Assembly (NCBI RefSeq): GCF_001761545.1
Contig: NZ_CP017326.1
Span: forward strand, 1,054,001-1,118,000
Direction of reading: 5' to 3'
Source of the DNA: Weissella soli
Lineage (GTDB): Bacteria; Bacillota; Bacilli; Lactobacillales; Lactobacillaceae
DNA length: 64,000 bases
Of this stretch, positions 24,965-34,471 are shown in pieces. The stretch's first letter is position 1. The number at the start of each line of letters is the position of its first letter. The position numbers and the translations under genes were made by a program. The notes beneath the pieces were generated by a model that did not search any database, was not told the origin of the DNA, and saw nothing but the letters and a program-made list of their open reading frames with translations.

Positions 24965-26431
24965 CTATTCCCCAAACTCAGCTAATTCCCGAGCGTGCTT
25001 TACTGACAATTCTGCGACCATTTTTGGCTCTACTTTATCGATATTGTTAAACAATAATGCAATAGCAGACAGAGCATATCCGATAAACGGAATCCAAATG
25101 AATCCTAAGGAAATAGCATGTAATGCTGACGTTGGTTGACTAGCTGCAGCACCTGAAGTGTATTGACCCGCTGCCAAAATCGCCGCTAAAATCATACCAC
25201 CAATTCCCATTCCTAATTTTGCTGAAAATGATGAAAATGAAGTGACAAAACCTTCGGCACGAACATTGTTTTTCCATTCTCCAAAATCAACCGCATCTGA
25301 CAGCATGACTGCAATCAACGCGCCGGTTAATCCATACGAAATATAGTAAACAACAATTCCAATCAGGATAACCGCAATGTTCCCATTCATCTTGTCTGCT
25401 ACAAATAGAATTAATTGTGATAGCGCGGTTCCAACCATTCCTACCAACATGGTGTTTCGCTTACCAATCCGTGCGGCCACGAATGGTACCAAAGCCGTTG
25501 AAAATAAGGTGATAAATGTAGCTGCCAAGGTCAATGATCCGAGAGCTTCATTATGCAATACATATTTAAAATAATAAGGCAATGAACTTGAACGGACCGC
25601 GAAACCACCCCAATATATAAAGTTGATGAAAATAATAATGGCCCACGGATAATTACCCTTCAAAGCCTTCACTGATTCACGCATCGGTATTGAACGCTTG
25701 GAATCACGTGTCACAACCCGCTCTTTAGTCCCTGCGAAAGCAGTTAACAAACATGCTGCAGTAATAATCGCCAAAATCACTGCCCAAATAAACCAACCAA
25801 TTGGGGAAGTCGTTGCATCTCCCTTGGTACCACGATCTCCAAAGATCCCACCAAAAAAAGCAACAGCTGGCAAAGTCAATGGTAAGAAGATCGCCCCACC
25901 AAAATTACCTAAAAATTGACGAATAGTTGACAAAGTAATCCGTTCCTTTGGATTACTGGTCAATGATGGCAAAATTGATGTCACAGGAATATTAATTCCT
26001 GAATATAAGATCTTCGATCCAATATAAGCGATGTAAATCCAAATAATTTTGCCTGTCTGTCCGAGACCTGGAATGGCTGTAAAGCACATCACACAGAAGA
26101 TGGCAAAAGGAATTGAAAACCACAACCAATAAGGACGTGATTTACCCCACTTCGTTCGCGTGCGATCAATAAACTGTCCCCAGACTAATCCATCCACTGA
26201 ATCTATAATGGCACTTAATGCAAATAGGCCAGTTACTGCCGCCGCTGCCACTCCCAACGTATCCGTACAAAATACTAAAAAGTATGTGCCAACAATCTGG
26301 AAAATGGTGTTACAACCAAAATCCGACATAGCATATGCTATTCGCTCTTTAATTTTCACCTGATTAGCTTGGACCGGTGCCGATGTCGTATTATCATCAA
26401 CCCCACCAACTATAGTTTTACGATCAACCAT
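24965..26431 (-). CDS. xylP: GPH-family xyloside/isoprimeverose symporter (XylP-like)
   Basis: A 488-residue, 12-segment GPH carrier. Visible signatures are RIAYAMSDFGCNTIFQIVGTY (TM1) and GQFIDRTRTKWGKSRPYWLW (TM2-3 loop), plus AVMLSDAVDFGEWKNNVRAEG. The start is ATG 26431 after GGAGAAGTTGTC; the frame upstream lacks such a site. Paired with an alpha-xylosidase it most likely imports isoprimeverose or related alpha-xylosides. A perfect cre lies 50 bases upstream. Confidence 0.9.
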   Translation of the reverse strand: MVDRKTIVGGVDDNTTSAPVQANQVKIKERIAYAMSDFGCNTIFQIVGTYFLVFCTDTLGVAAAAVTGLFALSAIIDSVDGLVWGQFIDRTRTKWGKSRPYWLWFSIPFAIFCVMCFTAIPGLGQTGKIIWIYIAYIGSKILYSGINIPVTSILPSLTSNPKERITLSTIRQFLGNFGGAIFLPLTLPAVAFFGGIFGDRGTKGDATTSPIGWFIWAVILAIITAACLLTAFAGTKERVVTRDSKRSIPMRESVKALKGNYPWAIIIFINFIYWGGFAVRSSSLPYYFKYVLHNEALGSLTLAATFITLFSTALVPFVAARIGKRNTMLVGMVGTALSQLILFVADKMNGNIAVILIGIVVYYISYGLTGALIAVMLSDAVDFGEWKNNVRAEGFVTSFSSFSAKLGMGIGGMILAAILAAGQYTSGAAASQPTSALHAISLGFIWIPFIGYALSAIALLFNNIDKVEPKMVAELSVKHARELAEFGE

Positions 26432-26480
26432 GACAACTTCTCCTAAAATTTTTTTCTCGCTCGAGCACATTTCTTAGTAT

Positions 26481-26502
26481 GTTATGAAAACGCTTTCATA
26501 AC
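26481..26502 (-). promoter_or_regulatory. cre site in a 22-bp palindrome upstream of xylP
   Basis: GTTATGAAA-ACGC-TTTCATAAC; the inner TGAAAACGCTTTCA (26485-26498) matches the cre consensus fully. It lies between a candidate -10 (TACAAT on minus, 26504-26509) and the start codon, so CcpA would block transcription. Confidence 0.88.
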
Positions 26503-26540
26503 AATTGTATTTTTATCGCTAGTCAGAATTTCAACGATTT

Positions 26541-26558
26541 CAGGTCAGATATGACCTG
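26541..26558. promoter_or_regulatory. 18-bp inverted repeat upstream of the xylP promoter
   Basis: CAGGTCA-n4-TGACCTG. It lies upstream of the xylP promoter region and could be the operator of the linked AraC-family regulator. A plus-strand T run follows, so a terminator role is also possible. Confidence 0.45.
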
Positions 26559-26570
26559 TTTTTACAAAAA

Positions 26571-26602
26571 AACCTGCCAGATGTGATTCATCTGACAGGT
26601 TT
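26571..26602 (-). terminator. Terminator after the cupin gene
   Basis: On the minus strand AACCTGTCAGAT, loop, ATCTGGCAGGTT and seven T. It isolates the cupin gene from the xylPQ promoter. Confidence 0.88.
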
Positions 26603-26685
26603 TAAAATAATATGGTTTGGCTCATTTTATATTACACAATCAGTGTTTTTGCGGAGTGTCGTCTTTTTTAAAAGTAATACCAGCA

Positions 26686-27126
26686 TTATTTTGTCAAATG
26701 CAAAATGTCCGCTGCAGAGAGTCCTTTGACAAGCTGATCCAATGTTGGCGAGGCCAACCAATCACTCGGCTCGCTGGCTCCGTATTTGATATTATGAGTC
26801 ACTGCACCAGCAAATTGAAAGATATTATGAATCGTGTGGTGTGGAACAATAAACACGTCTGTTTCAGCATATAGTTTTAGCTGCAACTGTTCGTGATCGT
26901 TTAATATTGCTAAGGCGACTTGACCTTCTTGGACAACGTATAGCTCATCATATTTCTCATGATAATGGCTATTTTGCCAGGTAGCGACCTGACTGACCGT
27001 ACGCGTATACGAGCTACCATCATCGGCTAAGAGACCTAACCGGACTTCACCATTGGGCATCTGGCGAAAATTATTTTTGACACCAAAGGCTTCACCATTT
27101 TCAAAATATTGAATATCAGTGCTCAT
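26686..27126 (-). CDS. Cupin-domain protein, function unknown
   Basis: A 146-residue single-domain cupin. HYHEKYDELYVVQEGQ (about 55-70) is cupin motif 1 with His and Glu metal ligands; IVPHHTIHN (about 94-102) is motif 2. Probably a metal-binding isomerase or small sugar-binding enzyme. It follows the aldo/keto reductase gene by about 65 bases and ends at its own terminator, so they likely share a transcript. Confidence 0.8.
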   Translation of the reverse strand: MSTDIQYFENGEAFGVKNNFRQMPNGEVRLGLLADDGSSYTRTVSQVATWQNSHYHEKYDELYVVQEGQVALAILNDHEQLQLKLYAETDVFIVPHHTIHNIFQFAGAVTHNIKYGASEPSDWLASPTLDQLVKGLSAADILHLTK

Positions 27127-27191
27127 TTTATAACTAACTTCCTTTCATTATCAAATCGCACCATCCCAACCCGGTCATTATTCGAGTACCC

Positions 27192-28040
27192 TTAGTGATG
27201 AGGATACTGATGACCCAACTCGTACACTTGTTCAGGTTCTTGGCTAATACGCGTAAACGTGTTTAAATCAGTTATTTTTTGCATGTCAACTGGGGCTAAC
27301 TCAAAATCAAAAATAGCTGCATTTTCGATAATTCGGGCAGCATGGACTGACTTAGGGATGATAGCAGTGCCACGTTGCCAGTGCCACCGCAATACGATCT
27401 GGGCAGCTGACTTATGATACTTTTGCGCAAGTTCAACCAAGATTGGTTCATCTAAAGCACGCGCCCGGCCCAAAGGAGCCCATGCTTGTGTAATAATGCC
27501 CTGTGTTTTATTAAATTCTAACAAACCATCTTGCGTTAAAAATGGATGGTTTTCAACCTGATCAACTGCCGGCATGATATTAGCTTTGGTGGCCAAATAT
27601 TGTAGATGAATGACCCCATAGTTTGAAACCCCAATTGACTTAACTACACCCTGTTCCTTCAAGTATTCAAAAGCCTTCCAGGTTTCAAAGAAATGTTGGT
27701 GTAACGGCCAATGGACCATCAGCATATCAACATAATCAACTTGCAAGTCTTTCAGTGATTTTTCAAAGGAACGTAGGGTATTATCATAGCCTTGATTTTC
27801 TTCAGCAATTTTTGTCGTTAAGAAGTACTCTTCCCGCGGTAAATTCAATTCTTGAGCAGCAAGACCAAACATATCTTCATTCTGGTACATTTGAGCGCTA
27901 TCAAACAACCGATAACCCTGCTCCCAGGCTGTTTTCACGACTTGAGTTAACTCTGCTTGTGTGGATACTTTATATAATCCCAATCCTAATTGTGGCATTG
28001 TATTGCCATCGTTTAACTTTAGGCCCTTTAAATCAATCAT
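27192..28040 (-). CDS. Aldo/keto reductase
   Basis: A 282-residue NADPH-dependent oxidoreductase. The tetrad is visible: Asp47 and Tyr52 in FDSAQMYQNED, Lys77 in LTTKIAE, and His110 in MVHWPL. IPKSVHAARI near the end binds the NADPH phosphate. It reduces aldehydes or ketoses; substrate unknown. ATG 28040 follows AGGAGG. A cre-like site (28118-28131) lies upstream. Confidence 0.92.
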   Translation of the reverse strand: MIDLKGLKLNDGNTMPQLGLGLYKVSTQAELTQVVKTAWEQGYRLFDSAQMYQNEDMFGLAAQELNLPREEYFLTTKIAEENQGYDNTLRSFEKSLKDLQVDYVDMLMVHWPLHQHFFETWKAFEYLKEQGVVKSIGVSNYGVIHLQYLATKANIMPAVDQVENHPFLTQDGLLEFNKTQGIITQAWAPLGRARALDEPILVELAQKYHKSAAQIVLRWHWQRGTAIIPKSVHAARIIENAAIFDFELAPVDMQKITDLNTFTRISQEPEQVYELGHQYPHH

Positions 28041-28117
28041 GCCAGCCCTCCTGTAGGTACATGCAATTAATTCTGTTGCTTACGTCTCTAATTTATACGT
28101 ATAATTTTACACTAAAA

Positions 28118-28131
28118 TGTAATCGCTTACC
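28118..28131 (-). promoter_or_regulatory. cre-like site upstream of the aldo/keto reductase gene
   Basis: TGTAATCGCTTACC on plus, one mismatch to the cre consensus, in the divergent promoter region of the reductase and NAD(P)-binding genes. Confidence 0.55.
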
Positions 28132-28186
28132 ACCGTGCGCCTGTCACCGCTGGCAATTCACGTTATTTAGAAAAACACTCAATCCT

Positions 28187-28215
28187 TTGAAAGATGCGCC
28201 CATAACTTCTATAAT
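28187..28215 (+). promoter_or_regulatory. Promoter of the NAD(P)-binding protein gene
   Basis: TTGAAA (28187-28192), 17 bases, TATAAT (28210-28215). The ribosome site AAAGGGG and start follow at 28260. Confidence 0.8.
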
Positions 28216-28259
28216 ATGAAGTGTAGTCAAGGAAACAAGACGAAAGGGGATTTTCATTC

Positions 28260-28913
28260 ATGAAAGTATTAGTTGTTGGTGCAAACGGTGGCGTATCTCG
28301 TCAATTTGCTGATTTAGTCAAAACTAATGAGCAAATCGAAGAAGTTGCAGCCATTCGTAATATGGATCAAACACCATTCTTTACAGAACGTGGTATTCAA
28401 ACGGTTTACCAAGATTTAACCAAACATACCCAGGAAGACATCGAAGCAATTATCAAAGATAATGCCATCGATAGTGTGATCTTCTCCGCTGGTGCCGGTG
28501 GTTCTGGTGACGATATCGTCATGATGGTCGACCTAGATGGTGCCATTAAAACCATGCAAGCAACCGAAGCTGCTGGTGTAAAACGTTTCGTCATCGTGTC
28601 GACTTTTAGAACTGGCCGTGCAGAAATTGAAAAGAATTACATCCGCGTATACACAACCGGTAAAACCTATGCAGATGAATGGCTAAAATCTCGCACAAAG
28701 CTTGATTGGACCATTGTCCATCCTGGTCTATTACAAGATATTCCTGGCACAGGTAAGATTACCACCGTTCCCCAATCTGACATGATTGGCGTTTCTCGTC
28801 AAGATATTGCTCGTACTTTAGTAAGTGTCTTAGAAAATGACACGACGATTGGTAAGGAATTTGAAGTGGTTAATGGTGATACACCAATTGATGAGGCCAT
28901 CAAAGCCTTATAA
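28260..28913 (+). CDS. NAD(P)-binding atypical SDR (YwnB/NmrA-like)
   Basis: A 217-residue Rossmann-fold protein. VVGANGGVSRQF (about 5-16) is the dinucleotide site, and FVIVSTFRTGR, with TGKTYADEWLKS, replaces the classical catalytic region, as in atypical SDRs that act as reductases or redox sensors. Substrate unknown. It is a single plus-strand gene with its own promoter and a perfect bidirectional terminator. Confidence 0.88.
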   Translation: MKVLVVGANGGVSRQFADLVKTNEQIEEVAAIRNMDQTPFFTERGIQTVYQDLTKHTQEDIEAIIKDNAIDSVIFSAGAGGSGDDIVMMVDLDGAIKTMQATEAAGVKRFVIVSTFRTGRAEIEKNYIRVYTTGKTYADEWLKSRTKLDWTIVHPGLLQDIPGTGKITTVPQSDMIGVSRQDIARTLVSVLENDTTIGKEFEVVNGDTPIDEAIKAL

Positions 28914-28922
28914 TAGCTACAC

Positions 28923-28969
28923 ATAAAAGGAAGTCTGCAGTGGTTGCACCATTGCAGACTTCCTTTTAT
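28923..28969. terminator. Bidirectional terminator
   Basis: AAAAGGAAGTCTGCA arms with inner TGGT/ACCA pairs and flanking A/T tracts, between convergent genes. Confidence 0.92.
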
Positions 28970-29000
28970 TTATGTTTACAACTAGGATCTTTTGTCCTAA

Positions 29001-29070
29001 TCACTTTTTGGAATTATTTTTGAGAGATTTTTTTGAGAGTTTTGTTTCGAGATTGTTGAGAGATTTTAGA
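29001..29070 (-). repeat. A/C-rich repetitive 3' tail of araE
   Basis: On the minus strand, after the araE stop: repeats of AATCTCTCAA, AACTCTCAAAAAAA, TCTCTCAAAAATAATTCC. The last part aligns with the tail of the kinase operon at 13414-13509. Almost no G, so unstructured. Function unknown. Confidence 0.6.
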
Positions 29071-29076
29071 CAGCAG

Positions 29077-30453
29077 TTAATTGGTACCATCGGCTTCGAT
29101 TTCTTCCAACGTGCGACCAGCTGTTTCTGGCACACGGAACCGAATGAATAGTACGGCAATGATCGAAATGACACCGAAGATGGCAAAAACTGCTGACTGT
29201 GACATATGGGCGGTCATAATTGGGAATAACAAGCCCACGGCGAACGATCCTAACCAGTTAAATGATGACGCCAATCCTGAAGCCCGGCCACGAATCGCCA
29301 ATGGGAAGATTTCACCAACCAACACCCACGTTAATGGTGCCCAAGTAAATGAATAGAAGGCGACGAAGATTGATAAGAACACGACAATTGTCATTGATGG
29401 TAGTTTATCAGCGCCAACAACCATATTCAAAATCGCAGGCATCAAGAAAGATAAGGCCATAACCGTGCCACCAAGCATCAACATCTTCCGGCGACTAAAG
29501 CGATCACCAACCATCATGTAGACAATTGCACCGATCACCAAGATCACACCCTGGATGATTGGCCAAAGCAAAGCACTCGATGCCGCTTGGCCAGTTGCCT
29601 TTTCGACAATCAAAGGGATGTAGTAGAAGATCGCGTTGGCACCCATAAATTGTTGAAAGGCTGCGACGCCGATTCCAGCAATGACCAAGTAACGATACTT
29701 ACCAGAGAATAATGTTCCTAAATTGATATTAGCTGCGGCTTGCGCTTCTTTATCTGATGTTTCTTGAATATCATGCAGTTCGCTGGCGATGACATTATCC
29801 GGACGAATGTATGATAGCACCTCACGTGCCTCAGCAAATTTTCCTTGCTTAACCAGGAATCGTGGTGATTCTGGTAACTTCAATACCCCAAAGAAAAGAA
29901 TAACCGCTGGCACGGCTGCCAATCCAAGCATCAATCGCCATGATAGTCCTTCAGGTAATTCCTGCAAGAGGTAGTCCATGATATATGAAATTAACATTCC
30001 TGACACGATCATCAGTTGATTCAGGCCAGAAAGTGAACCACGTTTTTCAGCGGGTGCCATTTCCGACATATATGATGGTACTAAAGCTGATGCTGCACCA
30101 ACAGCCAACCCCAGCAATACTCGTGCAACCAGCAACCAAGCCACCCCATTATCGGGTGACAAGCCGGCCATGATCGCACCGACACCAAACACGGCTGATG
30201 AGATCAAAATCATGCGTCGGCGGCCCAGCTTATCTGAAAGCTGACCTGCCAAGGCACCACCAACGATGGCACCTAGCATCAATGAAGATGTAATCCAAGC
30301 GATTACCGTTGGATTTTGCGCCGCTGGCCAGTCCTTTTGCAAGAATGGCAACGCACCGGTCATCACACCAATATCGTAACCAAAGAGGATTCCACCAAAA
30401 GCCCCAAAGAAATAGATGAATCCTGCTGGAATTTTCTTTTTTGTATTTGTCAT
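29077..30453 (-). CDS. araE: Sugar porter MFS, arabinose:H+ symporter (AraE)
   Basis: A 458-residue, 12-segment transporter of the sugar porter family. GRR motifs are present in both halves (DKLGRRRMI, DRFSRRKML), along with LPESPRFLVKQG and the closing VPETAGRTLEEIE, which are family signatures. It follows araA in the arabinose operon, so L-arabinose is the likely substrate; such carriers often also take xylose. The region before ATG 30453 has a duplicated ribosome site (two tandem copies of ATAGGGGCAA). Confidence 0.92.
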   Translation of the reverse strand: MTNTKKKIPAGFIYFFGAFGGILFGYDIGVMTGALPFLQKDWPAAQNPTVIAWITSSLMLGAIVGGALAGQLSDKLGRRRMILISSAVFGVGAIMAGLSPDNGVAWLLVARVLLGLAVGAASALVPSYMSEMAPAEKRGSLSGLNQLMIVSGMLISYIMDYLLQELPEGLSWRLMLGLAAVPAVILFFGVLKLPESPRFLVKQGKFAEAREVLSYIRPDNVIASELHDIQETSDKEAQAAANINLGTLFSGKYRYLVIAGIGVAAFQQFMGANAIFYYIPLIVEKATGQAASSALLWPIIQGVILVIGAIVYMMVGDRFSRRKMLMLGGTVMALSFLMPAILNMVVGADKLPSMTIVVFLSIFVAFYSFTWAPLTWVLVGEIFPLAIRGRASGLASSFNWLGSFAVGLLFPIMTAHMSQSAVFAIFGVISIIAVLFIRFRVPETAGRTLEEIEADGTN

Positions 30454-30480
30454 TAAATTGCCCCTATTTGCCCCTATTGC

Positions 30481-31905
30481 TTACTTAATATCGACAAATG
30501 TCAAATCAAATAACTTGGCTAAGTCTTCGAGTTGCTCAGTGTCAATGGTGAAACTAAGTGTTGTATGGTGGCCACCCCCCACGGTTAGCCAACCTTCAGC
30601 ACCAGCTTTAAGCCCAACCTTTGGCGTCCACAATTGCTTGGCCACTGGTAAGAATGGTGTCTCAGCTTCTGGCTTATTACCACGTACTTCATAGCTAATC
30701 AACTTAAATTCATCACCAAAATCTGCTAGGGTGACATCGACAGCGTCACCTTCACGACCAGAGAAGACCAGCCGTGCTGGATCATCTTTGCCACCAATCC
30801 CAAGTGGATGGACTTCCACTCGTGGCTTATCTGAAGCGATACTTGGATCAACTTCAAGCATGTGTGATCCCAAAATGGCCTCATGTCCCTTACGCAAATC
30901 AAGTGTGTAGTCTTCCATAAAGGCGGTTGCTTGATTATGTGACATAATCTTCAACAAACGAGTCAATCCAGCCGTCTTCCAGTCACCCTCACCGGCGAAA
31001 CCATAACCTTCTGCTAATAGCAATTGGGCGGCTAAGCCTGGCAATTGTTCCAAACCAACTAAATCTTCGAAGTTTGTCGTGAAGGCTGAGTAGCCCTTTT
31101 CATCCATGAACGTCTTGATACCAATGTATTCACGCAATTGATACTTCACATTGTGCTCAAACTTTTCAGGTGAATTGTCACCGATAACATAGTCATATGA
31201 CTCCTGCAATGAGTCATACAAAGCATCGATATCAGCGTCTGGTACCGCGTTAACATATTCAACTAGATCACCGACACCGTAGTAATCAACCGTCCAGCCA
31301 AGCTTGATTTGTGCCTCAATCTTGTCACCATCGGTCACCGCGACGTTTCGCATTTTATCCGCAAACGTCACCACTTTGATCTTGTAGCTTTCGTTGTATG
31401 CAACAGCCACATCCATCCACTTTGCGATCTGATGTTGAATGTCCTCATCAGCCCAGTGACCCAAGATAATTTTGTTGTTCTTACGCAAACGCGCGTTAAT
31501 AAAGGCATATTCGCGATCACCATGGGCTGATTGGTTCAAATTCATATAATCGAAATCAATGGTGCTGTATGGAATTTCATTTAAGTATTGCGTTGCTAGA
31601 TGTAGCAACGGCTTAGTAAGGAGTTGGGTACCCCGAATCCAATTCTTGGCTGGTGAGAAGGTGTGCGCCCACGTGATAACACCGGCAACAGAATCATCGA
31701 AACTAGCTTCCTTGAGTGTTTCTGTGATGTTTTCAGCAGTGACCCCCACGGTCTTAAACTCAACAGGATATGGTAGCTTTCCCGACTTGTTCAAAGCATC
31801 GACGATTTCCCTTGAATCTGCTTCAACTTGCTTCAAGACTTCTGGTCCATACAAGAACTGAGACCCAGTAACGAACAAAAACTTGTAATTTGCAACTTCA
31901 GACAT
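30481..31905 (-). CDS. araA: L-arabinose isomerase
   Basis: A 474-residue enzyme converting L-arabinose to L-ribulose with Mn2+. The N terminus [20 protein letters not shown] and the [12 protein letters not shown] block are typical of the family; the metal-site Glu and His lie in [12 protein letters not shown] and the later EVHPLGIGG segment. Length is standard. ATG 31905 follows GGGGGA. It is the third gene of araBDAE, 28 bases after araD. Confidence 0.96.
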   Translation of the reverse strand: MSEVANYKFLFVTGSQFLYGPEVLKQVEADSREIVDALNKSGKLPYPVEFKTVGVTAENITETLKEASFDDSVAGVITWAHTFSPAKNWIRGTQLLTKPLLHLATQYLNEIPYSTIDFDYMNLNQSAHGDREYAFINARLRKNNKIILGHWADEDIQHQIAKWMDVAVAYNESYKIKVVTFADKMRNVAVTDGDKIEAQIKLGWTVDYYGVGDLVEYVNAVPDADIDALYDSLQESYDYVIGDNSPEKFEHNVKYQLREYIGIKTFMDEKGYSAFTTNFEDLVGLEQLPGLAAQLLLAEGYGFAGEGDWKTAGLTRLLKIMSHNQATAFMEDYTLDLRKGHEAILGSHMLEVDPSIASDKPRVEVHPLGIGGKDDPARLVFSGREGDAVDVTLADFGDEFKLISYEVRGNKPEAETPFLPVAKQLWTPKVGLKAGAEGWLTVGGGHHTTLSFTIDTEQLEDLAKLFDLTFVDIK

Positions 31906-31933
31906 GTTAAATTCCCCCTAATTTACCCTTCAA

Positions 31934-32665
31934 CTAATTGATTGCAGTGGAGTGATTATGTGACAACGCGTTATCTTGGCCGTAGTAGGCATTTGCGCCA
32001 TGCTTCCGGTAATAATGCTTATCTAGTAGATACTGTGGAATTGAGCTATCCCCATGGGTCAGCATCAAAGTGTGGTAATTCATCTCAGCTACCACTTCTA
32101 AGACTTTGGCATTGTGCACCGCGTCCATGGCGTCTTTGCCCCAAGTAAATGGACCATGTTGACGCACTAAGACCGCTGGCACATCCATTGGGTTCAGCGA
32201 TCGCTTGGCGAATTCACGCTCAATCACGACCCCGGTGTTGAGTTCATAGGCACCTTCAACTTCTGGTTGTGTCAATGCATCAGCCACCGGCACGGTACCA
32301 TAGAATGTATCGGCGTGGGTTGTCCCAAAAGCCTCAATGTCGACACCAGCTTGTGCAAAACTAACTGCCCAAGGTGAATGGGTATGCACGACGCCCCCAA
32401 TTTCTGAAAATGTACGATACAAATAGGCGTGTGTCGGCGTATCTGATGAAGGATTCATCTCGCCTTCAACGACTTCACCATCCAAATTTACCACCACCAT
32501 ATCGGCCGGTTGAAGTTGGTCGTAGTCAACGCCCGAAGGTTTAATGACGAATAACCCACTCTCACGATCGATTTCACTGACGTTTCCCCATGTAAAGGTC
32601 ACTAAATCATATTTAGGCAAAAGCATATTTGCCTCATAGACCTTTTGCTTCAAATTTTCTAACAT
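31934..32665 (-). CDS. araD: L-ribulose-5-phosphate 4-epimerase
   Basis: A 243-residue class II aldolase-fold epimerase making D-xylulose 5-phosphate. TWGNVSEIDRESGLFVIKPSGV (about 25-46) is the signature; zinc His residues are in VVHTHSPWAVSFAQ, and the later His in RQHGPFTWG. ATG 32665 follows AGGAG, which overlaps the araB stop. Feeds arabinose into the phosphoketolase pathway. Confidence 0.95.
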   Translation of the reverse strand: MLENLKQKVYEANMLLPKYDLVTFTWGNVSEIDRESGLFVIKPSGVDYDQLQPADMVVVNLDGEVVEGEMNPSSDTPTHAYLYRTFSEIGGVVHTHSPWAVSFAQAGVDIEAFGTTHADTFYGTVPVADALTQPEVEGAYELNTGVVIEREFAKRSLNPMDVPAVLVRQHGPFTWGKDAMDAVHNAKVLEVVAEMNYHTLMLTHGDSSIPQYLLDKHYYRKHGANAYYGQDNALSHNHSTAIN

Positions 32666-32673
32666 ATCGTCTC

Positions 32674-34269
32674 CTAATTATTTAGAGTCAGCACGGCATG
32701 GGCTTCAATTGGCAACCCAGCCTTGTATCGATCCATAAATACATTGAATCCGTCGATATCTCGTTTATCCGGGAAGATTGTCGTAGATTCTTGATCTACA
32801 AAGACTTCACGATCGAGGAAGTCTTCTAATGCTTGATCTGATTTGCCATTTGCATACGCTGCCAAAATGGCCATTCCCCAAGGACCACCTTCACCCGCGG
32901 TTTTCATCACTGTTACGGGTGCTTCCATCACAGCTGCCAGAATTTTTTGGGCGACAACTGGTGTTTTAAAGATGCCACCAGCCGCAACAATCGAATCAGT
33001 TTCGACTTGCTCATCCGCTAAGATTTCGAGCCCAATCTTCATTGCACCGAAAGCCGAATAGAGATTAGCCCGCATCAGATTACCAATGGTGAAATTACTG
33101 TCTGGTTGACGCGCCAATAAGGGCCGTCCTTCTGACATGTGGGTGATATTTTCACCTGAATAATAACCGTACGTTAGCAGGCCGTCCGCATCCGCATCTG
33201 CACCTAAGATCGTATTGAACAATTTAGCGTACAACTCATTGGTTGAAATATTAACTCCCAGTAAGTCAGCAAATTCTTTGAATAACTTGGCCCAAGCATT
33301 GATGTCAGAACTTGAATTATTCGCATGCACCATGGCTACAAGCTCACCAGTTGGTGTCGTGACAATATCGATATCGCTATGCCACTTTGATAATGGCTTA
33401 TCCATCACGATCATCACAAACGCCGATGTGCCAGCTGAGACGTTTCCGGTATGCACCCGGACGGCATTAGTTGCGACCATGCCAGTACCGGCATCCCCCT
33501 CAGGTGCGGCTAAACGAGCGCCGGCTTGCAAGGTACCTGAAGGATCCAGCAACCGAGCGCCGGCTGCCGTTAGTACACCAGCCGTTTCACCAGCGGCTAG
33601 TACTTTCGGTAAAATATCACTTAATTGCCAGTGATATTGTTGTACTGAACGTAATTTATCAAACCGTTCAACCATGGATTGATCATAATTTTTTGTATGC
33701 ATGTCAATTGGGAAAACCCCTGAAGCATCCCCAATACCAAGGACCTTTTCACCTGAAACTTTCCAATGAACATATCCCGCTAACGTGGTGATAAAGTCAA
33801 TATCTTTGACGTGTTGCTCTTGGTTCAGGATAGCCTGATACAAGTGTGCAATTGACCAACGTTGTGGAATATTGAAATTGAACAGGCTGGTTAACTCCAC
33901 CGAAGCTTGCTCCGTGATGCTGTTGCGCCATGTTCTAAATGGGACTAACAATTTCCCTTCAGCATTGAATGGCATATACCCATGCATCATTGCGGAGAAA
34001 CCAATTGAGCCGATGGTTTTTAACTCGGTATGATATGTGCGTTTTACTTCAGCTGCCATCTCAGCGTAGGCTGTTTGCAAACCTTCCCAAATCAATTCTT
34101 CAGGATAAGTCCAGATACCATTCTCGAGTTGATTTTCCCATTCAAACATCCCTTGTGCGATGGGTGAATATTTACTATCAATCAGAACGGCTTTAATTCG
34201 CGTTGAGCCAAATTCTACTCCCAGACTCGTTTGTCCGGTTTCAATATCATGTTTAGCTAGTTCACTCAT
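32674..34269 (-). CDS. araB: L-ribulokinase
   Basis: A 531-residue FGGY kinase phosphorylating L-ribulose. The ATPase N terminus is LGVEFGSTRIKAVLID; GEGGPWGMAILAAYA and the IVAAGGIFKTPVVAQKI segment lie in the C-terminal domain. It belongs to the lactobacillar AraB type rather than the E. coli type. The start is ATG 34269 after TTGGAGG. It is the first gene of the operon downstream of AraR-like boxes and a cre. Confidence 0.92.
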   Translation of the reverse strand: MSELAKHDIETGQTSLGVEFGSTRIKAVLIDSKYSPIAQGMFEWENQLENGIWTYPEELIWEGLQTAYAEMAAEVKRTYHTELKTIGSIGFSAMMHGYMPFNAEGKLLVPFRTWRNSITEQASVELTSLFNFNIPQRWSIAHLYQAILNQEQHVKDIDFITTLAGYVHWKVSGEKVLGIGDASGVFPIDMHTKNYDQSMVERFDKLRSVQQYHWQLSDILPKVLAAGETAGVLTAAGARLLDPSGTLQAGARLAAPEGDAGTGMVATNAVRVHTGNVSAGTSAFVMIVMDKPLSKWHSDIDIVTTPTGELVAMVHANNSSSDINAWAKLFKEFADLLGVNISTNELYAKLFNTILGADADADGLLTYGYYSGENITHMSEGRPLLARQPDSNFTIGNLMRANLYSAFGAMKIGLEILADEQVETDSIVAAGGIFKTPVVAQKILAAVMEAPVTVMKTAGEGGPWGMAILAAYANGKSDQALEDFLDREVFVDQESTTIFPDKRDIDGFNVFMDRYKAGLPIEAHAVLTLNN

Positions 34270-34287
34270 AGTATCCTCCAAAGTATC

Positions 34288-34435
34288 CGTAAGCGCTTAC
34301 AAGAATAATAATATGCTTTTGTCCGTATAAGTCAATCCTATTTTTAGTAAGTTGTACGTTATTTGTTTAATGCACAGCGTTAAAAAGCGGGTTGTGGTTA
34401 GATAATTGTCCGTATAAATTAGAAAATGCGTACAA
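34288..34435 (-). promoter_or_regulatory. araB operator region: cre and four AraR-like boxes
   Basis: A near-palindromic cre TGTAAGCGCTTACG (minus) is at 34288-34301. AraR-like boxes read TTGTCCGTATAA at 34319-34330 and 34406-34417 (identical 12-mers), TTGTACGTTATT at 34352-34363, and TTGTACGCATTT (minus) at 34423-34435. The spacing of 32 to 54 bases would allow cooperative binding or looping. Confidence 0.82.
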
Positions 34436-34470
34436 AAAAAGCACTTTTGAATTTTCATCAAAAATGCTTC
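34436..34470 (-). terminator. Terminator of araR
   Basis: On the minus strand AAGCATTTTTGA, loop, TCAAAAGTGCTT and a long T run. It overlaps the last AraR-like box at its edge. Confidence 0.82.
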
Positions 34471-34471
34471 A

